Shown here: in pieces, positions 8,512 through 17,419 of the stretch
How positions within the stretch are numbered: position 1 is the stretch's first letter
Layout of the letters: the number at the start of each line of letters is the position of its first letter
Assembly (NCBI RefSeq): GCF_001314875.1
Contig: NZ_LJZS01000011.1
Span: 1 to 64,000, forward strand
Direction of reading: 5' to 3'
DNA from: Halomonas sp. HL-48
GTDB lineage: Bacteria; Pseudomonadota; Gammaproteobacteria; Pseudomonadales; Halomonadaceae
DNA length: 64,000 bases
Translations under genes and position numbers: made by a program
Notes under the pieces: generated by a model
What the model was told of the DNA's origin: nothing
The model's database searches: none
Seen by the model: the letters and a program-made list of their open reading frames with translations, nothing else

Positions 8512-9587
8512 TGAGAGGAGGCTCCTGTGCCTTCACGGGCCTGCAGGCGGGCATCCCGCTCCTGCTGACGGGCCTCGCGGCGGGCACGCTCCTCGACTTC
8601 CTGCTGGGATTCAAAGGCGTCATAGGCTTCGATGATGCGCTGTACCAGCGGGTGGCGTACCACATCCTTGGCGGCAAAGTGGGTCACGCCAATCCCCGGG
8701 GTCTCTTTCAGCACGTCGAGCACCTGGATCAGGCCTGAACGTTGCCCCTTGGGCAGGTCGACCTGGGTGACGTCGCCGGTTATCACCGCCGTGGAGCCAA
8801 AACCAATCCGCGTCAGGAACATTTTCATCTGCTCGGGCGTGGTGTTCTGGCTCTCGTCGAGAATGATATGGGCGTTATTGAGCGTGCGGCCGCGCATGTA
8901 CGCAAGCGGAGCAATTTCAATGACCTGGCGTTCGATCAGCTTGGCAACCTGCTCAAAGCCGATCATTTCATAAAGCGCGTCGTAAAGCGGGCGCAGGTAC
9001 GGGTCGATTTTCTGGGCGAGATCGCCGGGCAGAAAGCCGAGCTTCTCGCCGGCTTCCACCGCCGGACGGACGAGCAGGATGCGCCGCACTTCCTGCTGAT
9101 TGAGCGCTTCGACGGCGGCCGCCACGGCGAGGTAGGTCTTGCCGGTACCCGCGGGGCCAATGCCGAAGTTGATGTCGTGTTCGCGGATGCTGGTCACGTA
9201 GCGCTGCTGATTGAGCCCGCGGGGTTTGATCATGGTGCGCGGGGTGCGCATGATCACTTCATCGCCGTCGCCTTCGCTGTCCTCTTCTTCCTCCAGCGCT
9301 TCGAGGCCCGATTCCTGCAGGAACAGGTGCACGGTGTCGGCGGACAGCTCGTCTGCGGCGGTTTCACGGTAGAGGTGTTCCAGAACGTTGGCGGCCGCCT
9401 TGATACGGCTGGCGGCCCCTGCCAGCTGAAAGACATTGCCGCGGTTGCGCAGTGTGACGTCCAGGCGGCTTTCGATCAGCTTTAAATGCTCATCCTGCTG
9501 ACCGCAGAGGCTGGCAAGGCGCTGCGGGTCATTGGGTTCAAGGCTTAACGTCGTAATGCGGTTGGCCTGAGACGATGGCTGGCTCAA
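8508..9587 (-). CDS. ybeZ: PhoH-family ATPase (YbeZ)
   Basis: A 359-residue protein with a P-loop NTPase domain: Walker A GPAGTGKT at residues 144-151 and a later ILDESQNTT Walker B-like segment. The first 100 residues hold a KH-like RNA-binding region and an acidic linker (about 98-110). PhoH proteins pair with YbeY in RNA metabolism, and here the two overlap by 4 nt. The C-terminal 35 residues are Arg/Glu-rich. Confidence 0.95.
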   Translation of the reverse strand: MSQPSSQANRITTLSLEPNDPQRLASLCGQQDEHLKLIESRLDVTLRNRGNVFQLAGAASRIKAAANVLEHLYRETAADELSADTVHLFLQESGLEALEEEEDSEGDGDEVIMRTPRTMIKPRGLNQQRYVTSIREHDINFGIGPAGTGKTYLAVAAAVEALNQQEVRRILLVRPAVEAGEKLGFLPGDLAQKIDPYLRPLYDALYEMIGFEQVAKLIERQVIEIAPLAYMRGRTLNNAHIILDESQNTTPEQMKMFLTRIGFGSTAVITGDVTQVDLPKGQRSGLIQVLDVLKETPGIGVTHFAAKDVVRHPLVQRIIEAYDAFESQQEVEERARREARQQERDARLQAREGTGASSQ

Positions 9588-9630
9588 GAGTGGGAAACCT
9601 GTCGGTTGATGGCTGTGAATATCAGCTTAC

Positions 9631-9652
9631 TGCCCCAACGGGTGTTGGGGCA
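9631..9652 (-). other. Stem-loop between miaB and ybeZ
   Basis: A perfect 9 bp stem (TGCCCCAAC with GTTGGGGCA) and 4 nt loop lie in the 86 bp gap between miaB and ybeZ. There is no T-run, so it may be an mRNA processing or stability element instead of a terminator. Confidence 0.45.
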
Positions 9653-9673
9653 ATTACCTGGGATAAGCGATGT

Positions 9674-11017
9674 TCAATAACGTTCGGGAGAGGCCAGTTC
9701 GCCGCGCAGCGAATTGGGCAGGGCTTCGGTGATTTCCACGTCCACGAAGTAGCCGATCAGCTCGGTGGGGTTGGCGGCGCGGAAGTTGACCACCCGGTTG
9801 TTTTCGGTGCGGCCGGACAGCTGACCGGGGTCTTTGGGCGAAAAGCCGGTGACCAGGATGCGCTGGGTGCTGCCGACCATGCGGCGGCTGATTTGCCCGG
9901 CCTGCTGAAGAATTCGCGCTTGCAGGATCGCCAGGCGCTCCTTCTTGACGCTTTCCGGCGTTTCATCCTCGAGGGCGGCGGCGGGTGTGCCGGGCCGCGC
10001 CGAGTAGACAAAGCTGAACGAGTGATCGAAGCCGATGCGATGGATCAGATCCATCGTCGCTTCGAAATCCTCTTCGGTTTCGCCGGGGAAGCCGATAATG
10101 AAGTCGGAGGAGAAGCTGATGTCCGGACGGTTGGCGCGAATCCGCTCCATCTTTTCAATGTAAGCGTCTGCCGTGTGGCCACGCTTCATGGCATTCAGGA
10201 TACGGTCCGAGCCAGACTGCACCGGCAGGTGCAGGTGACTGACCAGCTCCGGGATATCGGCGTAGGCGTCCACCAGGCTATCGGTGAATTCCACCGGGTG
10301 CGAGGTGGTGAAGCGAATGCGGTCGATGCCGTCAACCGCAGCGGCACAGGCAATCAGTTCGGCCAGGTCGATCTCATCGCCGAGCTGGTTTTCACCCCGA
10401 TAGGCGTTGACGTTCTGGCCCAGAAGGTTGATTTCCCGCACGCCCTGGTCGGCAAGATGAATGATTTCATCCATGACCGCCTCGAAGGGCCGCGAGACTT
10501 CTTCGCCGCGGGTGTAAGGCACCACGCAGAAGGTGCAGTACTTCGAACAGCCTTCCATGATCGACACGAACGCCGTGGCCCCGTCAGAGGTCGGCTGGGG
10601 CAGATGGTCGAACTTCTCGATTTCTGGGAAAGTGACATCCACCGCGGCGATCTGGTTATCGCGGCGCGCATCCAGCATGGCGGGCACCCGGTGAAGCGTC
10701 TGCGGGCCGAACACCATGTCGACATGGGGCGCCCGCTTGCGTAGCGCTTCGCCTTCCTGACTGGCCACGCAGCCGCCTACGCCGATGACAAGGTCGGGGT
10801 TGGCATCCTTGAGTTTTTTCCAGCGTCCCAACTGATGGAACACCTTTTCCTGCGCTTTTTCACGAATGGAGCAGGTGTTAAGAAGAATGACATCGGCTTC
10901 GCGCTCGTTATCGGTCAGTTCGAGCTGATGAGAAACGCCGAGCAGATCCGCCATGCGGGAGGAATCGTACTCGTTCATTTGGCAGCCGTGCGTTTTGATG
11001 AAGAGCTTCTTCGCCAT
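9674..11017 (-). CDS. miaB: tRNA-2-methylthio-N6-dimethylallyladenosine synthase MiaB
   Basis: Radical-SAM methylthiotransferase that adds the 2-methylthio group to i6A37 in tRNAs reading UNN codons. The 447-residue protein has the auxiliary-cluster cysteines Cys12, Cys49 and Cys83 in the UPF0004 domain. The radical-SAM CxxxCxxC motif is Cys157, Cys161 and Cys164 (CSKYCTFC), and a C-terminal TRAM domain covers about residues 375-440. It heads the minus-strand block that runs to lnt and is divergent from the tRNA-Asn cluster. Confidence 0.97.
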   Translation of the reverse strand: MAKKLFIKTHGCQMNEYDSSRMADLLGVSHQLELTDNEREADVILLNTCSIREKAQEKVFHQLGRWKKLKDANPDLVIGVGGCVASQEGEALRKRAPHVDMVFGPQTLHRVPAMLDARRDNQIAAVDVTFPEIEKFDHLPQPTSDGATAFVSIMEGCSKYCTFCVVPYTRGEEVSRPFEAVMDEIIHLADQGVREINLLGQNVNAYRGENQLGDEIDLAELIACAAAVDGIDRIRFTTSHPVEFTDSLVDAYADIPELVSHLHLPVQSGSDRILNAMKRGHTADAYIEKMERIRANRPDISFSSDFIIGFPGETEEDFEATMDLIHRIGFDHSFSFVYSARPGTPAAALEDETPESVKKERLAILQARILQQAGQISRRMVGSTQRILVTGFSPKDPGQLSGRTENNRVVNFRAANPTELIGYFVDVEITEALPNSLRGELASPERY

Positions 11018-11148
11018 CGGTACCTGTCATCTATGGGTCGTCGAAAGGACGAGGGATGAATGGAGTGTCATTGCGCCTGTGCGCTAGTGAGTGGCTGTAT
11101 TATACGGACACAACCAACAGGCGGCTAGCGTTGACGCGGAATCGATGC

Positions 11149-11176
11149 TTGACCGTTAGGTTTCTATCAGTATACT
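11149..11176 (+). promoter_or_regulatory. Sigma70 promoter for the tRNA-Asn cluster
   Basis: TTGACC (11149-11154) and TATACT (11171-11176) are separated by 16 bp and end 20 bp before the first tRNA-Asn. The GC-rich stretch after the -10 box (ACGCACCG) looks like a stringent discriminator, as expected for stable RNA promoters. Confidence 0.75.
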
Positions 11177-11196
11177 ACGCACCGTGTTTGAGCAGT

Positions 11197-11272
11197 TCCC
11201 CGATAGCTCAGTTGGTAGAGCAAATGACTGTTAATCATTGGGTCGCAGGTTCGAGTCCTGCTCGGGGAGCCA
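11197..11272 (+). tRNA. tRNA-Asn (GTT), copy 1
   Basis: A 76 nt cloverleaf with encoded CCA. The acceptor stem is TCCCCGA with TCGGGGA, the T arm contains GGTTCGAGTCC, and the anticodon GTT is at 11230-11232. Confidence 0.97.
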
Positions 11273-11306
11273 ACGCAGTTAGCCTCAAATACGGCGATTT
11301 ATCCGT

Positions 11307-11382
11307 TCCTCGATAGCTCAGTTGGTAGAGCAAATGACTGTTAATCATTGGGTCGCAGGTTCGAGTCCTGCTCGAGGAGCCA
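11307..11382 (+). tRNA. tRNA-Asn (GTT), copy 2 with compensated acceptor change
   Basis: Identical to copy 1 except for one acceptor-stem pair: position 4 is T and its partner is A (TCCTCGA with TCGAGGA), so pairing is kept. The anticodon GTT is at 11340-11342 and CCA is encoded. It lies 34 bp after copy 1, probably in the same transcript. Confidence 0.97.
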
Positions 11383-11432
11383 AATTGCCCCGCGTCATAT
11401 CCTATCCCTACCGGTCACGGTAGTCGCGTTAA

Positions 11433-11508
11433 TCCCCGATAGCTCAGTTGGTAGAGCAAATGACTGTTAATCATTGGGTCGCAGGTTCGAGTCCTGCTCG
11501 GGGAGCCA
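11433..11508 (+). tRNA. tRNA-Asn (GTT), copy 3
   Basis: Same 76 nt sequence as copy 1, with the anticodon GTT at 11466-11468 and an encoded CCA. It lies 50 bp after copy 2. No clear terminator is visible in the 204 bp that follow it up to arsR. Confidence 0.97.
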
Positions 11509-11712
11509 TTTCTCATCCGCTGTCCTGTCTCACCGACGCGTACTGCGGCTAGCGTTCCATTATCCTTCGTTTCTAACCTTTGCGCCCGCTGCCTCATGGC
11601 ACCTTGGGGAATGACGCCTGTCTGGAAGACACATCCTGCCCGTGGCATTGGTGGCATCGCCATGGTGGCGTAAACTAACCGCATCGATCATTGATTGGGT
11701 AAGGAATTTGCC

Positions 11713-12075
11713 GTGGGAACATCCACTTCGCTGAACGCGTTGCAGGTATTCAAGTGCTTGAGCGATGAAACGCGACTCATGCTGGTGCTGTTGATTGCCC
11801 GGGAGCAGTCGCTGTGCGTGTGTGAAATGACCTACGCGCTTGAAGAGTCCCAGCCCAAGGTGTCACGCCACCTCGCCCAACTGCGCCAGTGCGGGCTGCT
11901 GGTGGACCAGCGCGACGGGCAGTGGGTGTATTATCAGCTATCGCCTCAGCTGCCGCCCTGGGCCCAGCGTATCATCGAGTCCGCCCAGCAGGGGTGCATG
12001 GCAGAACTCGCGCGCCGGTCGCAGCGTTTGAGTGCCATGGGCGATCGGCCGGCACGGCGCGCGGCACTTTGCTAG
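11713..12075 (+). CDS. arsR: ArsR-family metalloregulator, arsenic-type
   Basis: A 120-residue winged-helix repressor closely resembling E. coli ArsR. The SLCVCEM segment supplies the Cys-x-Cys of the As(III)/Sb(III) site in helix alpha3, followed by the recognition helix SQPKVSRHLAQLR and the wing GQWVYYQLS. I chose GTG 11713, with AAGGA seven bases upstream, over the in-frame TTG 11695. No arsenical pump, reductase or arsenic methyltransferase gene lies nearby, so it stands alone between the tRNA-Asn cluster and convergent prc. Confidence 0.88.
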   Translation: MGTSTSLNALQVFKCLSDETRLMLVLLIAREQSLCVCEMTYALEESQPKVSRHLAQLRQCGLLVDQRDGQWVYYQLSPQLPPWAQRIIESAQQGCMAELARRSQRLSAMGDRPARRAALC

Positions 12076-12083
12076 GCCGCTAA

Positions 12084-12123
12084 CACCACGGCGCCGATGC
12101 CCTGGGGCACCGGCGCCGTGGTG
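12084..12123. terminator. Long stem-loop between convergent arsR and prc
   Basis: A perfect 13 bp stem (12084-12096 with 12111-12123) encloses a second 5 bp stem (TGCCC/GGGCA). It lies 8 bp after the arsR stop and 26 bp from the prc stop, where a bidirectional terminator is expected. No long T-run is present on either strand. Confidence 0.55.
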
Positions 12124-12149
12124 ATGTACGCCTGCGTCGCCGCTTACGA

Positions 12150-14255
12150 TCAGCGTTTGACGTAGCGCTGGGCGGTTTGCAACTGCGCGTAGTCGAGCAG
12201 GACTTCAGCCGCTTCGAGTACGTGAGCGCGCTCTACCGGCATTTCGTCCTCGTCCTCTTCTTCGCTATTGCCGTTATCAGCGCCGCTGCCGTTGTCGGCA
12301 AGTGGGGTTTCGTCGCGGGCATCGCTCCACTCTTCGAGCTCATCAAGCCCCAGGGCGCGTCGCCGCTGGTTTTCGAGGGAAAGCTGCTCGGCTTCCTGGG
12401 CCTGATTCTCGCGCTCGCGCTGCTCGCGGTTCAGGCTGACGCTGGTGTTCTGCTCACGAAGCTCCCGGGACAGGGCTGACTGGCGTTCCAGATAGCGAAA
12501 GTTCGGGTTGTCATCCGCGCGTTTTTCGTGGGCGGCTATCAGCGCATCCAGATAACGCTCGGGTTCGCCATAGCGACGGTACTGAACGTCCTGGACCGAG
12601 TCCCATTCCAGGGCGTGGTCCAGGCTGCTTTCGCCAATGCGCTCAGGGTCCAGCAGCGAGGGGAAGTCAATATCCGGCTCGACGCCGCGGTTCTGGGTGC
12701 TATCTCCGGAAATGCGATAGAACTTGGCGCGGGTGAGCTTGATCTCGCCATGGTTCAAATCGCTTAGCGTCTGCACCGTGCCTTTCCCGAAGGTCTGGCC
12801 GCCCATCACGATGCCGCGTCCATAGTCTTGGATGGCGCCGGCCAGGATCTCAGACGCCGAGGCCGACAGCCGGTTGACCAGAACACCCAGGGGACCGTCG
12901 TAGAGCGTTCCGGCTTCGCTGTCGCCATACAGGTTGATGCGGCCGTCGGCATCGCGCACCTGGACGGTGGGGCCGCGGTCGATAAACAGACCGATCAGTG
13001 AATTGGCTTCCTGTAGCGCGCCGCCGCCATTGTTGCGCAGGTCAAGCACGATGCCCTCTACGTCCTGGCTTTTGAGGTGTTCGACCTCCTTGGCAACATC
13101 CCGGGTGGTGCTGCGGTAGTCGTCTTCACCCGCCTGCCAGGCGTCAAAGTCGACGTAGAAAGTGGGGATTTCGATGACCCCCAGACGATGGGTCGTGCCG
13201 TCGCGCTCAACGTCAATCACTTCGCTCTGGGCCGCCTGGTCTTCGAGATCGACCGTGTCGCGGGTGATAGTGACGGTTTGCGAGCGTGTCATGTCCACGG
13301 CCTGGGCGGGTACCACGTCCAGGCGCACTTCCGAGCCTTTCGGGCCACGGATCAGATCAACCACGTTATCCAGTCGCATGCCGACCACGTTGACCATCTC
13401 GCCGTCTTCCTGACCCACGGCGATGATACGGTCGGCGGGCTCGAGCACGCCGGCTTGTTCGGCCGGGCCGCCCGGCACCAGGCTCGAGACCTTGACGTAT
13501 TCACCGTCTGACTGAAGCAGGGCGCCGATGCCTTCCAGCGACAGGCTCATCTGAATATCAAAGGATTCCCCCTGGCGAGGGGAAAGATAGCTGGTGTGCG
13601 GGTCAATGGTGCTGGTGACCGCCGCCATGATCAGCCCGAACACGTCTTCCGATTCGGTCTGTTCCAGGCGGGAGAGCTGGCCCTCGTAGCGCTGGCGAAG
13701 ATTATCAACGATTTGCTCGTTGTCCTGGTCGGTCAGGGCAAGGGTCAGGGCGTCATTTTTCAGCCGCTTTTCCCATAGCGCATCCAGCTCGCTTTGGCTC
13801 TCGGCCCAGTCGGTGTCTTCGCGCTCGAGTTCGAGGCGCCCATCGCCGTCGAAGTCGAAGGAGGTGTCCTCGTCAAGACGGTCGAGCAGCCATTCAAGGC
13901 GCGCGGTGTGACGCTCGCTGAGGCGATCGTAAAGGGCAAAGGCTTCGTCCAGTTCGCCCTCGAACAGGGTGTCGGCCAGATCGGTTTCCAGGTGGCGATA
14001 GGGTTCAATGTCGCTGTCAAGCAGATAGGCGCGCTGGCTATCCAGGATCTCGAGGTAGCGATCAAAGGCTTCTTCTGACCACGCTGTGTCAAAGTCGACA
14101 TCAGCGTAGTGGCCGTAGCGGAGCGAGTCGGCAATTTCTACCGCCGCTTGGCGCTGTTCTTCGGTCGGCTCCAGTTGCGCTAAGGCGGTCGGGCTGGCGA
14201 TGACCAGCATGACCGTTAGGGCGACCGAGCGCGAAAGCGTTGCAAACAAGCTCAT
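12150..14255 (-). CDS. prc: Carboxy-terminal (tail-specific) protease Prc
   Basis: Periplasmic S41 protease that trims proteins from exposed C-termini, including SsrA-tagged and cell-wall enzyme substrates. The 701-residue protein has a signal peptide (cut near residue 26), an N-terminal domain, a PDZ domain (about 235-320) and the S41 core. The catalytic residues Ser466 (SASASEI), Asp477 and Lys491 (FGKGTVQT) have the same spacing as S452, D463 and K477 of E. coli Prc. A DUF3340 C-terminal domain follows, with an unusually acidic stretch near residues 655-685. It is divergent from apeB. Confidence 0.95.
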   Translation of the reverse strand: MSLFATLSRSVALTVMLVIASPTALAQLEPTEEQRQAAVEIADSLRYGHYADVDFDTAWSEEAFDRYLEILDSQRAYLLDSDIEPYRHLETDLADTLFEGELDEAFALYDRLSERHTARLEWLLDRLDEDTSFDFDGDGRLELEREDTDWAESQSELDALWEKRLKNDALTLALTDQDNEQIVDNLRQRYEGQLSRLEQTESEDVFGLIMAAVTSTIDPHTSYLSPRQGESFDIQMSLSLEGIGALLQSDGEYVKVSSLVPGGPAEQAGVLEPADRIIAVGQEDGEMVNVVGMRLDNVVDLIRGPKGSEVRLDVVPAQAVDMTRSQTVTITRDTVDLEDQAAQSEVIDVERDGTTHRLGVIEIPTFYVDFDAWQAGEDDYRSTTRDVAKEVEHLKSQDVEGIVLDLRNNGGGALQEANSLIGLFIDRGPTVQVRDADGRINLYGDSEAGTLYDGPLGVLVNRLSASASEILAGAIQDYGRGIVMGGQTFGKGTVQTLSDLNHGEIKLTRAKFYRISGDSTQNRGVEPDIDFPSLLDPERIGESSLDHALEWDSVQDVQYRRYGEPERYLDALIAAHEKRADDNPNFRYLERQSALSRELREQNTSVSLNREQRERENQAQEAEQLSLENQRRRALGLDELEEWSDARDETPLADNGSGADNGNSEEEDEDEMPVERAHVLEAAEVLLDYAQLQTAQRYVKR

Positions 14256-14395
14256 CAGTCAAGCTCTCCCGGATTTGTGTACACTCATGCTTACCTAAGA
14301 CCCGCATCTGACCTATGAGTTGCGAAGGCCGAAGGGGCATTGTAGCAGGTCACCTGCTTTGCTGAGACTCAATCATGTCGGTAATGAGGATTTCC

Positions 14396-15700
14396 ATGTC
14401 CGAAACATTCAACGCTAACCGTATCGCCCGGTTATGTGATTTTTTGCGTCAGTCGCCCACCCCCTGGCACGCCACGCTCGCCATGGTTCAGCGCCTGGAG
14501 GCGGCTGGTTTTCAGCGGTTGGAAGAAACCGCGAACTGGCAGTTATCGCCCGGTCAGCGCTACTACGTGACGCGCAACGATTCATCGTTGATTGCCTTTC
14601 AGTTACCTGCCGGGCCGCTTGCCGATCTGCGCATGATCGGCGCGCATACGGATAGCCCGGGGCTGCGTTTGAAACCCAACGCCACCCAGTACGCCGCGGG
14701 CTGGCTGCAGCTCGGCGTTCAGGTGTATGGCGGTGCGCTGTTGGCCCCGTGGTTCGACCGTGATTTGGGGCTGGCCGGGCGCGTGCATATTCGTCATGCC
14801 GACGGTCAGTTGGAAAGCGTGCTGCTCAACGTGGACCACCCGGTGGCGATGATTCCGAGCCTGGCGATTCACCTTGACCGTGATGTGAATGCGGGGCGAA
14901 GCATCAATCCCCAGACCCAGATGGCCCCGGTGCTGCTGCAAAGCAGTACCGACAAGCTCCAGGATCTGTTGGCTCGCTGGCTGGAAGCCGAGCACGGCCT
15001 GCGTGCCGTGGATATCGTTGATTTTGAGCTGGGCTTTTACGACGTTCAGCCGCCCTCGCTGGTCGGCGTTAATCAGGAGCTGGTGGCGAGCGCGCGGCTG
15101 GATAACCTGCTGTCGTGCTTCGTGGGCCTGGAAGCCCTGCTGGAAAGCGATGCGCAGCAAGGGGCGTTGCTCGTGGCCAATGACCACGAAGAAGTGGGTA
15201 GCGCCAGCGCCTGCGGTGCCCAGGGTCCGTTTCTGGGTGATGTGCTGAAGCGCGTCAACGCCCAGGTCGGCGGGGCTAGTGAGGAGTCGCTGATCCAGCT
15301 GATCCAGTCGTCGCTGATGATTTCCTGCGATAACGCCCATGGCCTGCACCCCAACTTTCGTGACAAGCACGACGACCAGCACGGGCCGGCGCTTAACGGC
15401 GGGCCGGTGGTCAAAATCAACGCCAGCCAGCGCTACGCCACCAACAGCGTGACCGGAGCGCTGTTCCGCGATATTTGCCGCGCGGCGGACGTGCCCGTCC
15501 AGTCGTTTGTGACCCGCTCGGACATGGGGTGCGGCAGCACCATCGGCCCGATTACCGCCACCGAAGTCGGCGTGCCGACCATCGACGTGGGGCTGCCCCA
15601 GTGGGCGATGCACTCGGTGCGCGAAACGGCGGGCACCCACGATGTCGAGCACCTTACCCGGGCGCTGGTCGGGTTCCTGAACCGCGCACGCTTAAGCTGA
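14396..15700 (+). CDS. apeB: M18-family aspartyl aminopeptidase
   Basis: A 434-residue cytosolic zinc aminopeptidase. Metal-site motifs are visible: IGAHTDSPGL near the N-terminus, DHEEVGS in the middle and the final MHSVRE...THD segment. ATG 14396 is preferred over ATG 14375 and 14384 because GAGGA at 14386-14390 is correctly placed for it. The gene stands alone, with divergent prc upstream and a strong terminator 20 bp after the stop. Confidence 0.93.
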   Translation: MSETFNANRIARLCDFLRQSPTPWHATLAMVQRLEAAGFQRLEETANWQLSPGQRYYVTRNDSSLIAFQLPAGPLADLRMIGAHTDSPGLRLKPNATQYAAGWLQLGVQVYGGALLAPWFDRDLGLAGRVHIRHADGQLESVLLNVDHPVAMIPSLAIHLDRDVNAGRSINPQTQMAPVLLQSSTDKLQDLLARWLEAEHGLRAVDIVDFELGFYDVQPPSLVGVNQELVASARLDNLLSCFVGLEALLESDAQQGALLVANDHEEVGSASACGAQGPFLGDVLKRVNAQVGGASEESLIQLIQSSLMISCDNAHGLHPNFRDKHDDQHGPALNGGPVVKINASQRYATNSVTGALFRDICRAADVPVQSFVTRSDMGCGSTIGPITATEVGVPTIDVGLPQWAMHSVRETAGTHDVEHLTRALVGFLNRARLS

Positions 15701-15720
15701 TTGTCATCGGCTGCCCACAA

Positions 15721-15751
15721 AAAAGCCCGCTGACAGAATCAGCGGGCTTTT
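15721..15751. terminator. Bidirectional terminator for apeB and tRNA-Met
   Basis: AAAAGCCCGCTGA pairs with TCAGCGGGCTTTT around a CAGAA loop. Reading plus it ends in TTTT after apeB. Reading minus it is followed by six T, giving a strong stop for tRNA-Met and mltF transcripts. Confidence 0.9.
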
Positions 15752-15764
15752 GGTATCCGGTTGT

Positions 15765-15841
15765 TGGTGGCTACGCCCTGATTTGAACAGGGGACCCCAT
15801 CATTATGAGTGATGTGCTCTAACCAGCTGAGCTACGTAGCC
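15765..15841 (-). tRNA. tRNA-Met (CAT), elongator type
   Basis: A 77 nt cloverleaf with encoded CCA. The acceptor stem is GGCTACG with CGTAGCC and the anticodon CAT is at 15807-15805. The sequence follows the E. coli elongator tRNA-Met pattern (GGCTACGTAGCTCAG) and not the Ile2 (GGCCCCT) or initiator type. It starts 18 bp downstream of the mltF stop on the same strand. Confidence 0.95.
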
Positions 15842-15859
15842 ATTCAACGGGGGCGAATA

Positions 15860-17314
15860 TTACTCAGCGCCGCCGTGTCCGTCAAGTGTTTGTTGCCCAG
15901 GGCGCGTCAGGGGTAACCAATCGATCGATGCCCGGATAACGTCCTGATAGTTACGGATACGCTGAACATAATGAACCGGCTCGTAGCCCCGTGCGTAGCC
16001 GTGTTGCGTCTGCGGGTAATAGCGCTTGTCAGCCTTGAGGGGCAGCACCTCTTTCATGTCTTCCCAGGAGTTTGGGTTCTTGCCCAACTCGCGGGCCAGC
16101 TTGCGCGCGTCGAGCACATGGCCGCGACCGATGTTGTAACTGGCCAGGGCTAGGTAGGTGCGGTCCGGTTCAGGCAGGGAATCGGGCAGGCGTTCATGCC
16201 GGTCGGCCAGATAACGCGCGCCGCCGTCGATCGCCGCGGCCGGGTTGAGGCGGTTGTCGACGCCCAGCGACTCAGCGGTATTCTGGGTAAGCATCATGAT
16301 GCCGCGTACCCCGGTGGGGGAGGCCGCCTCAGGGTCCCAGTGTGACTCCTGGTAGGCCAATGCCGCGAGCAGGTCTGCAGGCATGCCGGTGTCGCGCTCG
16401 GCTTCCAGGAAGATGTCGAGAAAGTTGGGCAGACGCTCGTCGATACGGCGATTGAGCGCGCGCAGGTCGACAAAGTCGAACTCCTCAATATACGAGTAGT
16501 AGTGCTGGGTAACCGTCGCCACGCTGGCTTGCCCCTCGCTGCTCGCCATCCATTGATCCGCCATGTCAGCGAGCGCCGCCTGTTCCGGCGGCAGGTACCA
16601 GCCCAGCCGATCTCCGCTGGTGAGGTTCATGGCGATTTCCAGGTGCGGGAAGTGGCGGCGCACCACCTGAACGATATTGGAGTCGGCCACGGTGCAGTCG
16701 ATACGCTTTTCGGCCACCTCGGCCAGCAGTATCTCGGTGGTGCGAGGGTCCTCTTCGAAGTCGATGCCGGTGTGCTGATTCACCAGGCTTTCGAGCTTTT
16801 CAGCGTAGCTGGAGTCCGCCGTGACGCGAATATCGATACCCGCCATATCCTCTACCTGGTTCGGCAGGGCGCGCATGTCGCGGTGACAGACCAGTTGCTC
16901 GACGATATCGGTGTGCGTGGGGCCGCGCTGGAAGTGCTCGTCCCGCGATGGGAGGTGCGTGAGGCCGGCGGCGGCGAGCTGGACCTCGCCGTCTTTCAGG
17001 GCCTGAAGCACGTCGGCGGTGGAGTCGTAAAGCGTCCATTCGACTTCCCAGTCGTGGCGGTTGGCGAACGCCTCGACCAGATCGTGCTCCGGCCCGGCTG
17101 GGGTCTCATCGCGATCAAGGTAGTAGCTGGTTGCGCTATTGCGGCTGGCTACCTTGAGGGTGTCGCCTGGCTCGGGTGGGTCGAGCTGAGTGACCGGTGG
17201 GTCATCCTGACTGCAGCCCAGGAGTATGACCGACAGCAAGGCCGCGATCAGCAGGCGAAGTGGTGAGACAGGACGCTGGTCCTGATCACCAAGGGGAGGG
17301 CGACAGAAAGACAT
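15860..17314 (-). CDS. mltF: Membrane-bound lytic transglycosylase MltF
   Basis: Cleaves peptidoglycan glycan strands to 1,6-anhydromuropeptides. The 484-residue protein has a lipobox-like LLGC at Cys34, an extracellular solute-binding family 3 domain (about 52-280) and a C-terminal SLT lysozyme-like domain. The catalytic Glu323 lies in ALAYQESHWDP, followed by the GIMMLT segment. This two-domain layout is specific to MltF. tRNA-Met follows directly. Confidence 0.95.
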   Translation of the reverse strand: MSFCRPPLGDQDQRPVSPLRLLIAALLSVILLGCSQDDPPVTQLDPPEPGDTLKVASRNSATSYYLDRDETPAGPEHDLVEAFANRHDWEVEWTLYDSTADVLQALKDGEVQLAAAGLTHLPSRDEHFQRGPTHTDIVEQLVCHRDMRALPNQVEDMAGIDIRVTADSSYAEKLESLVNQHTGIDFEEDPRTTEILLAEVAEKRIDCTVADSNIVQVVRRHFPHLEIAMNLTSGDRLGWYLPPEQAALADMADQWMASSEGQASVATVTQHYYSYIEEFDFVDLRALNRRIDERLPNFLDIFLEAERDTGMPADLLAALAYQESHWDPEAASPTGVRGIMMLTQNTAESLGVDNRLNPAAAIDGGARYLADRHERLPDSLPEPDRTYLALASYNIGRGHVLDARKLARELGKNPNSWEDMKEVLPLKADKRYYPQTQHGYARGYEPVHYVQRIRNYQDVIRASIDWLPLTRPGQQTLDGHGGAE

Positions 17315-17419
17315 ATTTAAGACCCTAGCAGGGTTTTGTGCCGCCCGTAAGGCGGCACGTTAAACGCTGCAGAGCATGCCAGTAGCGGCGACGGGTAACC
17401 CTGGGAGGCTGCCCCTGGG

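Noticed and set aside
11056-11316. Plus-strand open frame running through the first tRNA-Asn
   Set aside because: Its middle is a translation of the tRNA sequence, a common false call.
11415-11684. Minus-strand 89-codon frame over tRNA-Asn copy 3
   Set aside because: The C-terminal half is an antisense translation of the tRNA, and the rest has no similarity to a known protein or a ribosome site.
15765-15841. tRNA-Ile2 (lysidine-modified CAT) instead of tRNA-Met
   Set aside because: The acceptor stem and body follow the elongator tRNA-Met pattern, not the GGCCCCT-type Ile2.
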